From: an uncultured Eubacterium sp.
GTDB lineage: Bacteria > Bacillota > Clostridia > Lachnospirales > Lachnospiraceae
Direction of reading: 5' to 3'
Assembly (NCBI GenBank): GCA_945939115.1
Contig: CAMEVC010000012.1
Span: 1 to 64,000, forward strand
Length of the DNA: 64,000 bases
The notes under the pieces are model-generated. The model ran no database searches, had not been told where the DNA came from, and saw nothing but the letters and a program-made list of their open reading frames with translations. This document shows, piece after piece, positions 8,785 through 16,552 of this stretch (position 1 is the first letter of the stretch; each line of letters begins with the position of its first letter). The position numbers and the translations under genes were made by a program.

Positions 8785-8812
8785 TTGATAGTGTAAATAC
8801 ACTTCATAATAT
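8785..8812 (+). promoter_or_regulatory. Candidate nfnAB promoter with an embedded palindrome
   Basis: TTGATA (8785-8790), a 16-base spacer and TAATAT (8807-8812). The perfect palindrome AGTGTA-AA-TACACT (8790-8803) fills most of the spacer, the usual place for a repressor operator. The regulator is unknown and the site does not match a Rex or LexA consensus. Confidence 0.4.
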
Positions 8813-8835
8813 ATCTATTTGAAAGGAGAATTATA

Positions 8836-9714
8836 ATGTATAAGATTCTTAAGGCTGAGAAGTTAGCAGAGAAGATCTTCCTTATGGATGTTGAAGCTCC
8901 TAGAGTTGCTAAACATTGTGAACCTGGCCAGTTCGTTATTGTTAAGATGGATGATTTAGGCGAGAGAATTCCACTTACGATTTGTGATTATGACAGAGAA
9001 GCAGGGACTATTACAATAGTTGTTCAGATAGTTGGAGCATCTACTGAGAAGATGTCACATCTTAAGGCAGGGGATGCATTTGAAGATTTTGTTGGACCAC
9101 TCGGATGTCCATCAGAGCTTATCAGCAAGGATATTGAAGAACTTAAAAAGATGAATATTGTATTCATTGCAGGAGGTCTTGGAACAGCTCCTGTATATCC
9201 ACAGGTAAAGTGGATGCATGAGCATGGCGTTGATGTTGATGTTATTGTCGGAGCTAAGAATAAGGAACTTATTATTCTTGAGGAAGAGATGAAGAAGGTT
9301 GCTGGCAATCTTTACATTACAACAGATGACGGAAGCTATGTGAGAAAGGGAATGGGTACAGATGTACTTAAAGACCTTGTCGCAGAGGGCAAGCATTATG
9401 ATATATGCGTAGCTATCGGACCAATGATTATGATGAAATTCGTATGTCTCCTTACTAAGGAACTTGGAATTCCTACAATTGTCAGCATGAACCCTATTAT
9501 GGTTGATGGAACAGGTATGTGTGGTGCATGTCGACTTCAGGTTGGCAATGAAATCAAATTTGCATGCGTAGATGGACCAGAGTTTGACGGACACCTTGTA
9601 GATTTTGACCAGGCTATGAAGAGAAGCGCTATGTATAAGACTGAAGAGGGAAGAGCAATGCTTGCACTTCAGGAAGGTGATACACATCACGGCGGCTGTG
9701 GACAATGTAATTAG
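8836..9714 (+). CDS. nfnA: NfnA: small subunit of NADH-dependent ferredoxin:NADP+ oxidoreductase
   Basis: A 292-residue flavoprotein of the ferredoxin-NADP reductase / PyrK-SudB type. With NfnB it forms the cytoplasmic electron-bifurcating transhydrogenase that couples NADPH, NAD+ and ferredoxin. The N-terminal part is the FAD-binding barrel. GGLGTAPVYPQ near residue 115 is the nucleotide-binding loop. GMCGACRLQ with FACVDGPEF supplies the [2Fe-2S] cysteines, and the tail GGCGQC adds two more. The start is ATG 8836 behind AAAGGAG. Only 16 bases separate it from nfnB, so they form one operon. The alternative name is sulfide dehydrogenase subunit B; the paired arrangement favours Nfn. Confidence 0.88.
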   Translation: MYKILKAEKLAEKIFLMDVEAPRVAKHCEPGQFVIVKMDDLGERIPLTICDYDREAGTITIVVQIVGASTEKMSHLKAGDAFEDFVGPLGCPSELISKDIEELKKMNIVFIAGGLGTAPVYPQVKWMHEHGVDVDVIVGAKNKELIILEEEMKKVAGNLYITTDDGSYVRKGMGTDVLKDLVAEGKHYDICVAIGPMIMMKFVCLLTKELGIPTIVSMNPIMVDGTGMCGACRLQVGNEIKFACVDGPEFDGHLVDFDQAMKRSAMYKTEEGRAMLALQEGDTHHGGCGQCN

Positions 9715-9730
9715 AAAGGATGGTTTCAAA

Positions 9731-11116
9731 ATGGACGTAATGAAGAAAGTACCAGTCAGAGAGCAGGCTCCTGACATTAGAAATAAGAATTTTGACGAAG
9801 TATGTCTTGGATATAACAAAGAAGAAGCTATGGAAGAGGCAACAAGATGCCTTAACTGTAAGAATGCAAAGTGCGTTCAGGGATGTCCTGTATCTATCGA
9901 TATTCCAGCATTTATTCATGAGGTAAAGGAAGGAAATATTGAAGAGGCTTATAAAATTATAGGAAAGTCATCAGCACTTCCTGCTGTTTGCGGACGAGTA
10001 TGTCCTCAGGAGACACAGTGTGAAGGACAGTGTATCAGAGGTATCAAGGGAGAGTCTGTATCAATCGGTAAGCTTGAGAGATTTGTTGCTGACTGGGCAA
10101 GAGAGAATGATGTTGAGCCTGAAAAGCCAACAGAGAAAAAGGGCAAGAAGGTAGCTGTAATTGGTTCAGGCCCTTCAGGTCTTACATGTGCCGGCGACCT
10201 TGCAAAGATGGGATATGATGTAACTATTTTCGAGGCTCTTCATGAGGCTGGCGGAGTATTAGTTTACGGTATTCCGGAATTCCGTCTTCCAAAGTCAACA
10301 GTTGTTGCTCATGAAGTAGAGAACGTTAAGAAGTTAGGCGTTAAGATTGAGACAAATGTTGTTATTGGCAAGTCTATGACTATCGACCAGTTGCTTGAAG
10401 ATGAGGGCTTTGATGCGGTATTTATCGGCTCAGGTGCCGGTCTTCCAAGATTCATGGGTATTCCTGGTGAGAATGCTAATCAGGTATTCTCAGCTAATGA
10501 ATATCTTACAAGAAGTAATCTTATGAAGGCATTTAAGGATGAGTATGATACTCCAATTGCCAGATTTAAGAAAGTTGCTATCGTAGGTGGTGGTAATGTT
10601 GCCATGGATGCAGCAAGAACAGCTTTAAGACTTGGTGCAGAGACACATATTGTATACAGAAGAAGTGAGGAGGAGCTTCCAGCGAGAGTTGAGGAAGTAC
10701 ATCACGCTAAGGAGGAGGGTATTATATTTGACCTTCTTACTAATCCAACAGAAATTCTTACTGATGACAAGGGTGATGTTACAGGCATGAAGTGTGTTAG
10801 AATGGAACTTGGTGAGCCGGATGCTTCAGGAAGAAGAAAGCCTGTAGAGATTCCTGGTTCTGAGTTTGTTATGGAACTTGATGCAGTTATCATGTCACTG
10901 GGAACATCTCCTAATCCGCTTATTTCTTCAACAACTAAGGGCCTTGATATCAATAAGAGAAAATGTATTATAGCAGAGGAAGAGACTGGAAAGACATCTA
11001 AGGAAGGTGTTTATGCTGGCGGAGATGCTGTTACAGGTGCTGCTACAGTTATTCTTGCCATGGGAGCAGGTAAGGCTGGAGCTAAGGGAATTGACGAGTT
11101 TCTTTCTAAGAACTAA
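9731..11116 (+). CDS. nfnB: NfnB: large subunit of the NADP+ oxidoreductase (GltA/GltD-like)
   Basis: A 461-residue glutamate-synthase-small-subunit-like flavoprotein. The N-terminal ferredoxin-like region holds the Cys clusters CLNCKNAKCVQGCP and CGRVCPQETQCEGQC for two [4Fe-4S] centres. Two dinucleotide-binding folds follow: VAVIGSGPSGLTCAGDLA for FAD and VAIVGGGNVAMDAAR for NADP(H). No glutamate synthase large subunit is nearby, and the gene directly follows nfnA, so bifurcating transhydrogenase is the best reading. The start is ATG 9731 with AAAGGATGG just upstream; a longer in-frame reading from 9662 would overlap nfnA and is not supported. A strong terminator follows. Confidence 0.88.
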   Translation: MDVMKKVPVREQAPDIRNKNFDEVCLGYNKEEAMEEATRCLNCKNAKCVQGCPVSIDIPAFIHEVKEGNIEEAYKIIGKSSALPAVCGRVCPQETQCEGQCIRGIKGESVSIGKLERFVADWARENDVEPEKPTEKKGKKVAVIGSGPSGLTCAGDLAKMGYDVTIFEALHEAGGVLVYGIPEFRLPKSTVVAHEVENVKKLGVKIETNVVIGKSMTIDQLLEDEGFDAVFIGSGAGLPRFMGIPGENANQVFSANEYLTRSNLMKAFKDEYDTPIARFKKVAIVGGGNVAMDAARTALRLGAETHIVYRRSEEELPARVEEVHHAKEEGIIFDLLTNPTEILTDDKGDVTGMKCVRMELGEPDASGRRKPVEIPGSEFVMELDAVIMSLGTSPNPLISSTTKGLDINKRKCIIAEEETGKTSKEGVYAGGDAVTGAATVILAMGAGKAGAKGIDEFLSKN

Positions 11117-11138
11117 TAGTAAAGTTAAGAAATGTATT

Positions 11139-11175
11139 AATAACCCCTCTGTGTTTATTGCACAGAGGGGTTATT
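11139..11175 (+). terminator. Terminator of nfnAB
   Basis: A perfect 15-bp stem, AATAACCCCTCTGTG (11139-11153) and CACAGAGGGGTTATT (11161-11175), with a 7-nt loop lies 22 bases after the nfnB stop. It is nearly symmetrical, so it could work in both directions, including for the convergent gene on the minus strand. Confidence 0.85.
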
Positions 11176-11219
11176 TGTTGGGTGCGCCTGACGGCACAGA
11201 TATTAATATAATATGTACG

Positions 11220-11777
11220 TTAAAATGTTTTCTCAATGAACTGGTCAGATATTGACTGGGCAATATCATCATTTACTTCCGTAAATTCTTTCATTATCTG
11301 TTCCTTAACATAGGCTGTTCTGTTAAAATATTTCATCTCTTCTGGAATATCACCAGAGTAGGAATTCTCTATGTCTTCCTTGTTGATGTTAGCGTCCAGC
11401 CATTCATTTATTTTCTGACATTCCTCGTTTTCTTTTACAGCGGAAACCTTTATTCTTTGGGAATATTTTAATGACCAGAAGCCTATAACAATAAATCCGA
11501 TAAAAAGAATTCCAAGTACAATGTTTATCATGATGAATGATGAAGATGACCGGCTTACAATATGAATAATACCTGTGTCGTTGAGTATAAGAAGCAGAAT
11601 ACCAATTGCTCCGCAAACGAAAAATGTAATTGCGGAAGACATGTTGTCTTTGTATTTTTCATAGTTGTTTTCATACAGGCTTCCACCTGTTATAAGTGAT
11701 TCGGTATCATTAGTATCATTAGTGTTATTAGTGTTATTAGTGTCAGAATTGTCAGTCTTAAGCTCGTATTCAGACAT
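11220..11777 (-). CDS. Hypothetical membrane protein with Asn/Thr-rich repeat
   Basis: A 185-residue protein that I cannot assign to a family. After a hydrophilic N-terminus it carries a low-complexity N-T-(N/D) triplet repeat (residues ~13-25), encoded by 9-bp tandem repeats. Two hydrophobic segments (AITFFVCGAIGILLLILND and FIMINIVLGILFIGFIVIGFW) follow, and the tail is charged, basic to acidic. The start is ATG 11777 behind AGGAGG (minus strand, 11784-11789), which excludes the longer reading from 11846. It is divergent from thiN. Confidence 0.7.
   Translation of the reverse strand: MSEYELKTDNSDTNNTNNTNDTNDTESLITGGSLYENNYEKYKDNMSSAITFFVCGAIGILLLILNDTGIIHIVSRSSSSFIMINIVLGILFIGFIVIGFWSLKYSQRIKVSAVKENEECQKINEWLDANINKEDIENSYSGDIPEEMKYFNRTAYVKEQIMKEFTEVNDDIAQSISDQFIEKTF
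11704..11739. repeat. In-frame 9-bp tandem repeat (four units)
   Basis: Two copies of GTATCATTA are followed by two copies of GTGTTATTA (11704-11739), and a degenerate fifth unit follows. The period is a multiple of three, so gain or loss of units would change protein length without a frameshift. Confidence 0.8.
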
Positions 11778-11913
11778 GGTGTTCCTCCTGTTTTCTTGAT
11801 TTTGTTTCAATATTATAAAATATAATTGTGAAAAAAGAAAGAACATAGGGAATAATGTGGTAAAATAACATTATATTTTCGGGATTTTTATATTGAATAT
11901 AAGGGAGGCAGTA

Positions 11914-12558
11914 ATGAATATATTGATTATTACGGGTGGAAGTCTTGATACCGGCTGGGCGGATAATTTTCTCAAAGAAATTGATTACGATTATGTCATA
12001 GTGGCAGACAGAGGTCTTTTATATGCAGATAAGCTGGGCATTACACCTGATGTAATTCTTGGCGATTATGATTCAGTGCAGGAGGGACTTCTGGATAAAT
12101 ATAAGAATATAGATATTAAGACTTATCCACGGGAAAAGGACTATACGGACACACATATTGCGGTTATTAATGCTGTTAAAGCGGGGGCGCAGAAAATATA
12201 CATTCTTGGTGCTACAGGTACAAGAATGGACCACACATTTACTAATATATGTAATATGAAGGCGGCATTGGATTGCGGTGCTGAATGTTATATATATGAC
12301 CCGCATAATAAGATATATCTTGCAGGAGAAGAACAGGGAAGCGTTACGGTCAGTAAGAATGGGCAGTATGGAGATTATGTATCTGTTGTGCCTCTTTCTG
12401 ATATGGCAAGAATAAGTCTGTCCGGATTTAAGTATGAACTGGATAATTATGAGCTTTATCAGGGATTAAGCATCTGCCAGAGCAATGAATTAAGAGATGA
12501 TAAAGCGGTAATAAAAGTGCATGAAGGACTGCTGATTGTATTTGAAACAAAGGACTAA
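11914..12558 (+). CDS. thiN: Thiamine pyrophosphokinase
   Basis: A 214-residue protein that transfers pyrophosphate from ATP to thiamine, giving thiamine diphosphate. Family motifs are ADRGLLYADKLG, the Asp-rich ILGDYDSV, then DYTDTH and ILGATGTRMDHTFTN. A C-terminal thiamine-binding beta region follows. The length is typical. The start is ATG 11914 behind GGGAGG (11903-11908); the TTG at 11893 lies upstream of that site. An extended -10 TGGTAAAAT at 11858-11866 may drive it. No TPP riboswitch is present in the 136-base intergenic region. Confidence 0.88.
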   Translation: MNILIITGGSLDTGWADNFLKEIDYDYVIVADRGLLYADKLGITPDVILGDYDSVQEGLLDKYKNIDIKTYPREKDYTDTHIAVINAVKAGAQKIYILGATGTRMDHTFTNICNMKAALDCGAECYIYDPHNKIYLAGEEQGSVTVSKNGQYGDYVSVVPLSDMARISLSGFKYELDNYELYQGLSICQSNELRDDKAVIKVHEGLLIVFETKD

Positions 12559-12564
12559 AAACTC

Positions 12565-12593
12565 TTGTATTTATTTCCAGATTGTAATAAAAT
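12565..12593 (+). promoter_or_regulatory. Promoter of the decarboxylase cluster
   Basis: TTGTAT (12565-12570), a 17-base spacer and TAAAAT (12588-12593). The inverted repeat GTTGC-GCATAT-GCAAC at 12603-12618 lies just downstream, near the expected transcript start, and could be an operator. Confidence 0.5.
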
Positions 12594-12641
12594 TAACAAT
12601 GAGTTGCGCATATGCAACATCAAAATAAGGGAGGTCTCGTA

Positions 12642-14087
12642 ATGAGTAATACAACACAGGCATTATCAAGGATTGAAGCAATACTTGATGATAGCAGCTT
12701 TGTTGAAATCGGTGCTGGTGTGACTGCCAGATCTACAGATTTTAACATTCAGGAAAAGAAGGCTCCATCCGATGGTGTTATTACAGGATACGGAGTTATT
12801 AATGGTAATCTTGTGTATGTATACAGCCAGGATGCAACTGTTCTTAACGGTTCAATAGGTGAGATGCATGCTAGAAAGATTTCTTCACTTTATGATTATG
12901 CAATGAAGATGGGAGCTCCTGTGATTGGTCTTATTGACTGCGCAGGTTTAAGACTTCAGGAGGCAACAGATGCTCTTGAGGGATTTGGTAATATTTATAA
13001 GAAAATGTCTGTCGCTTCTGGTGTTATTCCACAGATAACAGCGGTTTATGGCAACTGCGGCGGTGGACTTGCAGTTCTTTCTTCATTATCTGATTTTACA
13101 TTTATGGAGGAGAGCAAGGCTAAGCTTTTTGTTAACAGCCCTAATGCTTTAGATGGCAATAATGAGTCAAAGCTTGATACAGCTAGTGCAAAGTTCCAGG
13201 CAGAGGCAGGTATTGTTGATTTTGTTGGGGATGAGGAGACAATTGCTAACGGAATCAGACAGCTTGTTTCTATGCTTCCTGCTAATAATGAGGAAGATGC
13301 GGCAGTTTCAGCAACAACGGATGACCTTAACAGAGTGTGTGCTGATATGGCAGCAGAGATTGCAGACCCTGCTCTTGCACTTTCAGATATAGCAGATGAC
13401 AATGTATTTGTTGAAGTAAAGTCTGCATATGGCAGAGAGATGGTTACAGGATTTATTCAGGTCGATGGTATCACAATAGGTGCTGTAGCTAACAGAACAG
13501 CCATTTTTGATGAGGAAGGTGAAGTTGCAGAGAAGTTTGAGCCTGTACTTACTGTTAAGGGTGCATATAAGGCTGCTGATTTTGTTAATTTCTGCAACGC
13601 ATTTGAAATACCTGTTCTTACATTAACCAATGTTAAGGGATTTGAGGCTACGGTAGCAGCAGAGAAGTCAATTGCACATGCAAGTGCCAAGCTTACATAT
13701 GCATTTGCTAACGCAGATGTACCTAAGGTTAATGTTATTACAGGAGAGGCTTATGGAAGTGCATATGTTTCTATGAACTCTAAGTCATTAGGCGCTGATC
13801 TCGTATATGCATGGCCAACAGCTTCTATCGGTATGATGGATTCACAGCTTGCAGCTAAGATTATGTATGCTGATGAGATAGCTGCCGCTTCTGACGTTAC
13901 AGCAACTGTTTCAGAGAAAGCAGCTGAATATGCTAAGTTACAGTCAAGTGTTGAGTCTGCAGCAGCAAGAGGATATGTTGATGCTGTAATTGATCCTGAG
14001 AATACAAGACAGTATGTAGCAGCTGCATTTGAAATGTTATTTTCAAAAAGAGAGGTTCGTCCTGATAAGAAGCACGGAACAGTATAA
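12642..14087 (+). CDS. Acyl-CoA carboxyltransferase subunit (MmdA / transcarboxylase 12S type)
   Basis: A 481-residue two-lobed crotonase-fold carboxyltransferase. The N-terminal lobe has GEMHARKISSLYDYAMKMG, then LIDCAGLRLQEA and GNCGGGLAVLS. The C-terminal lobe has LTLTNVKGFEA, then GSAYVSMNSKSLGADLVYAWP. Such proteins move a carboxyl group between an acyl-CoA (methylmalonyl-, malonyl- or glutaconyl-CoA) and biotin. It is slightly shorter than typical MmdA (about 510 residues). It opens a five-gene cluster with OadG-like, biotin carrier, OadB and OadA-like genes, so it probably feeds the same sodium pump. The start is ATG 12642 behind AGGGAGG (12628-12634). The acyl-CoA substrate cannot be read from sequence. 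Confidence 0.8.
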   Translation: MSNTTQALSRIEAILDDSSFVEIGAGVTARSTDFNIQEKKAPSDGVITGYGVINGNLVYVYSQDATVLNGSIGEMHARKISSLYDYAMKMGAPVIGLIDCAGLRLQEATDALEGFGNIYKKMSVASGVIPQITAVYGNCGGGLAVLSSLSDFTFMEESKAKLFVNSPNALDGNNESKLDTASAKFQAEAGIVDFVGDEETIANGIRQLVSMLPANNEEDAAVSATTDDLNRVCADMAAEIADPALALSDIADDNVFVEVKSAYGREMVTGFIQVDGITIGAVANRTAIFDEEGEVAEKFEPVLTVKGAYKAADFVNFCNAFEIPVLTLTNVKGFEATVAAEKSIAHASAKLTYAFANADVPKVNVITGEAYGSAYVSMNSKSLGADLVYAWPTASIGMMDSQLAAKIMYADEIAAASDVTATVSEKAAEYAKLQSSVESAAARGYVDAVIDPENTRQYVAAAFEMLFSKREVRPDKKHGTV

Positions 14088-14102
14088 TTAAGAGGTGACA
14101 AT

Positions 14103-14954
14103 ATGAAGAAGACTAATTTGAAAAAGTTCTTATTGTTATTCTGCATGTTAGCCTGTGTATTCACAATGACAGCCTGCGGTAATCCGCAGATTAACGCAGA
14201 TTCTGCCAAGGAATCTGTCAAGGACAAAGAGGTTGCCGCAGAGGAACAGGACCTTAAGGAATGGGCTAAGGATATGATTCTCTACCTTAGTGGTAATCTT
14301 GAGGATGCCGGAACAGAAGCAGTTATTTCTGATGCTGAAAAGGGCATAACAATTGATGAAATTAACAATAAAAAATATATTGTTAATCCTAAGGGCATGA
14401 ATGTTAAGACAATAGAACTATACAATAGCTGGAACAGCACTAAGGATGAACTTGGCAAGCTGGAACAGAATATTGATATGAAAGATATTGATGTTGAGGT
14501 AAGCGATGAGACAGGAGAGTTATGTACAATTTCTGTTAAGCTTAAGTACGAGAAGAGAGTATGTTCATTCGAGTTTGTTATCAATGATGATTACACACTT
14601 GAGAGTGGTGCAATAAATCCATCATACACAACCGGTGAGAAGATGGGCAAAGCCGGAATGAATACACTCATTGGTATGGGAACTGTATTTGTGGTTCTTA
14701 TATTCATTTCATTCGTTATTTCTCTGTTTAAGTACATCAATATGTTCGAGAACAGAAAGAAGGAAAAGAAAGAGGATACAGCTTCTGTTGGTGTTGATAA
14801 TGCAATCGCACAGATTGTATCAAGCGAGGAGAGCGAAGAAGATGATCTTGAGCTTGTGGCAGTTATTACAGCAGCAATTGCAGCATCAGAAGGAACATCT
14901 GCAGACGGTCTTGTAGTCCGTTCAATTAGAAAGGTCAATAATAGGAGGAAATAA
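14103..14954 (+). CDS. OadG-family gamma-like subunit with lipobox and extended extracytoplasmic domain
   Basis: A 283-residue protein. A lipoprotein-type signal (FCMLACVFTMTAC, Cys25 as the lipidation site) precedes about 155 residues of unassigned extracytoplasmic domain. A membrane helix spans residues ~185-210 (TVFVVLIFISFVISLF), and a short cytoplasmic tail ends in AVITAAIAASEG and VVRSIRKV, the OadG hallmark. Ordinary OadG proteins are about 80-120 residues, so this one is enlarged. It would anchor the decarboxylase to the beta subunit. The gene starts 16 bases after the carboxyltransferase and ends 3 bases before the biotin carrier gene, suggesting tight coupling. Confidence 0.75.
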   Translation: MKKTNLKKFLLLFCMLACVFTMTACGNPQINADSAKESVKDKEVAAEEQDLKEWAKDMILYLSGNLEDAGTEAVISDAEKGITIDEINNKKYIVNPKGMNVKTIELYNSWNSTKDELGKLEQNIDMKDIDVEVSDETGELCTISVKLKYEKRVCSFEFVINDDYTLESGAINPSYTTGEKMGKAGMNTLIGMGTVFVVLIFISFVISLFKYINMFENRKKEKKEDTASVGVDNAIAQIVSSEESEEDDLELVAVITAAIAASEGTSADGLVVRSIRKVNNRRK

Positions 14955-14956
14955 TT

Positions 14957-15325
14957 ATGAAGAATTATACAATTACAGTTAATGGTAACGTATATGATGT
15001 TACTGTAGAAGAGGGAACATCAGGAGCAGCACCTGTAGCTAAGGCAGCAGCACCTAAAGCAGCCGCTCCAAAGGCAGCACCTAAGGCAGCAGCACCTGCA
15101 GGAGCCCAGGGAGCAGTTAAGGTTAACGCTCCAATGCCTGGAAAGATTCTTAAGGTTAATGTATCTGCCGGTTCAGCTGTTAAGAAGGGTGATGTATTAA
15201 TGGTTCTTGAAGCAATGAAGATGGAGAATGAAATCTGTGCTCCTCAGGATGGAACAATTGCTACAGTTGAGTGTGCAGCTGGAGATTCTGTAGAGTCAGG
15301 TAAGGTATTAGCTTCATTAAACTAG
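14957..15325 (+). CDS. Biotin carboxyl carrier subunit
   Basis: A 122-residue biotinyl protein. An N-terminal strand region (residues 1-22) leads to an Ala/Pro/Lys-rich flexible linker (residues 23-50), then the biotinyl domain with EAMKMEN and the biotin-accepting Lys88. It carries CO2 between the carboxyltransferases and the membrane decarboxylase. It begins two bases after the OadG-like stop codon. Because neither carboxyltransferase in the cluster has its own biotin domain, this one carrier presumably serves both. Confidence 0.92.
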   Translation: MKNYTITVNGNVYDVTVEEGTSGAAPVAKAAAPKAAAPKAAPKAAAPAGAQGAVKVNAPMPGKILKVNVSAGSAVKKGDVLMVLEAMKMENEICAPQDGTIATVECAAGDSVESGKVLASLN

Positions 15326-15367
15326 TTAACATGAACTACAGAATGAAGTGACTTACGGAGGTATAAG

Positions 15368-16519
15368 ATGAGTTATATTATAACAACTTTAGGAAACCTC
15401 GTTCACCAGAGTGCCTTCTTCGGTCTTACATGGGGTAATTACCTTATGGTTCTGGTTGCGTTTGTTTTCCTTTATCTTGCAATTAAAAAAGGATATGAAC
15501 CTCTGCTGTTAGTACCTATTTCTTTTGGTATGCTTCTTGTTAATCTCTATCCGGACATTATGCTCACGATAGAAGATTCAAGTAATGGCGTAGGAGGTTT
15601 GTTACATTATTTCTATTTACTTGATGAATGGAGTATTTTACCATCACTTATTTTCCTTGGTGTTGGTGCTATGACAGATTTTGGTCCATTGATTGCTAAT
15701 CCTAAGAGTTTCCTTCTTGGAGCAGCAGCACAGTTTGGTATTTTTGCAGCGTATCTGATGGCTATTCTTATGGGATTCCCTGACAAGGCTGCAGCAGCAA
15801 TATCAATTATCGGTGGTGCAGATGGCCCTACATCAATATTCCTTGCGGGTAAACTTGGACAGACTAAATACATGGGTCCTATTGCAGTGGCAGCTTATTC
15901 ATATATGTCATTGGTTCCTATTATTCAGCCGCCAATTATGAAGCTTTTAACTACTAAGAGAGAAAGAGAAATTAAGATGGAACAGTTAAGACCTGTATCT
16001 AAGCTTGAGAAGATTCTCTTCCCAATTATCGTAACAGTAGTTGTTGTGCTTATTCTTCCTACAACAGCACCACTTGTTGGTATGCTTATGTTAGGTAATC
16101 TTTTCAAAGAATGTGGCGTTGTTAAGCAGCTTTCTGAGACAGCATCTAATGCACTTATGTATATTGTAGTTATTATTCTTGGTACATCAGTAGGAGCTAC
16201 TACAAGTGCAGAGGCATTCCTTAATTGGGATACATTAAAGATTGTTGCATTAGGTCTTATTGCTTTTGCCTTTGGTACTGCGGCCGGTGTTGTTTTTGGT
16301 AAGATTATGTGTGCTGTTACCAGGGGTAAGGTTAATCCGCTTATCGGTTCAGCAGGTGTATCTGCGGTTCCTATGGCAGCAAGAGTGTCACAGAAGGTTG
16401 GTTCAGAGGCAGATCCATCAAACTTCCTTCTGATGCATGCTATGGGACCTAATGTAGCCGGAGTTATTGGTACAGCGGTTGCTGCGGGTACATTTATGGC
16501 AATGTTTGGCGTTATGTAA
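15368..16519 (+). CDS. oadB: Sodium-ion-translocating decarboxylase, beta subunit
   Basis: A 383-residue integral membrane protein of the OadB/MmdB/GcdB family. It decarboxylates carboxybiotin and exports sodium. It has about ten hydrophobic segments. The family motifs GGADGPTSIFLAGKLG (carrying the conserved Asp of the ion pathway) and LLMHAMGPNVAGVIG are intact. The start is ATG 15368 behind ACGGAGG. It sits between the biotin carrier and OadA genes. Confidence 0.93.
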   Translation: MSYIITTLGNLVHQSAFFGLTWGNYLMVLVAFVFLYLAIKKGYEPLLLVPISFGMLLVNLYPDIMLTIEDSSNGVGGLLHYFYLLDEWSILPSLIFLGVGAMTDFGPLIANPKSFLLGAAAQFGIFAAYLMAILMGFPDKAAAAISIIGGADGPTSIFLAGKLGQTKYMGPIAVAAYSYMSLVPIIQPPIMKLLTTKREREIKMEQLRPVSKLEKILFPIIVTVVVVLILPTTAPLVGMLMLGNLFKECGVVKQLSETASNALMYIVVIILGTSVGATTSAEAFLNWDTLKIVALGLIAFAFGTAAGVVFGKIMCAVTRGKVNPLIGSAGVSAVPMAARVSQKVGSEADPSNFLLMHAMGPNVAGVIGTAVAAGTFMAMFGVM

Positions 16520-16552
16520 AAGAAACTATACATTTATTAAGGAGGAACTATA

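Noticed and set aside
9112..9819. A 235-codon antisense open frame over nfnA/nfnB
   Set aside because: It lies wholly opposite well-supported genes, has a composition typical of antisense translation and has no ribosome binding site.
11778..11913. TPP riboswitch in front of thiN
   Set aside because: The 136-base region is AT-rich and lacks the conserved THI-box sequence and stems.
13751..14227. A 158-codon antisense open frame over the carboxyltransferase and OadG-like genes
   Set aside because: It is a shadow of the coding strand, with no promoter, ribosome binding site or recognisable domain.
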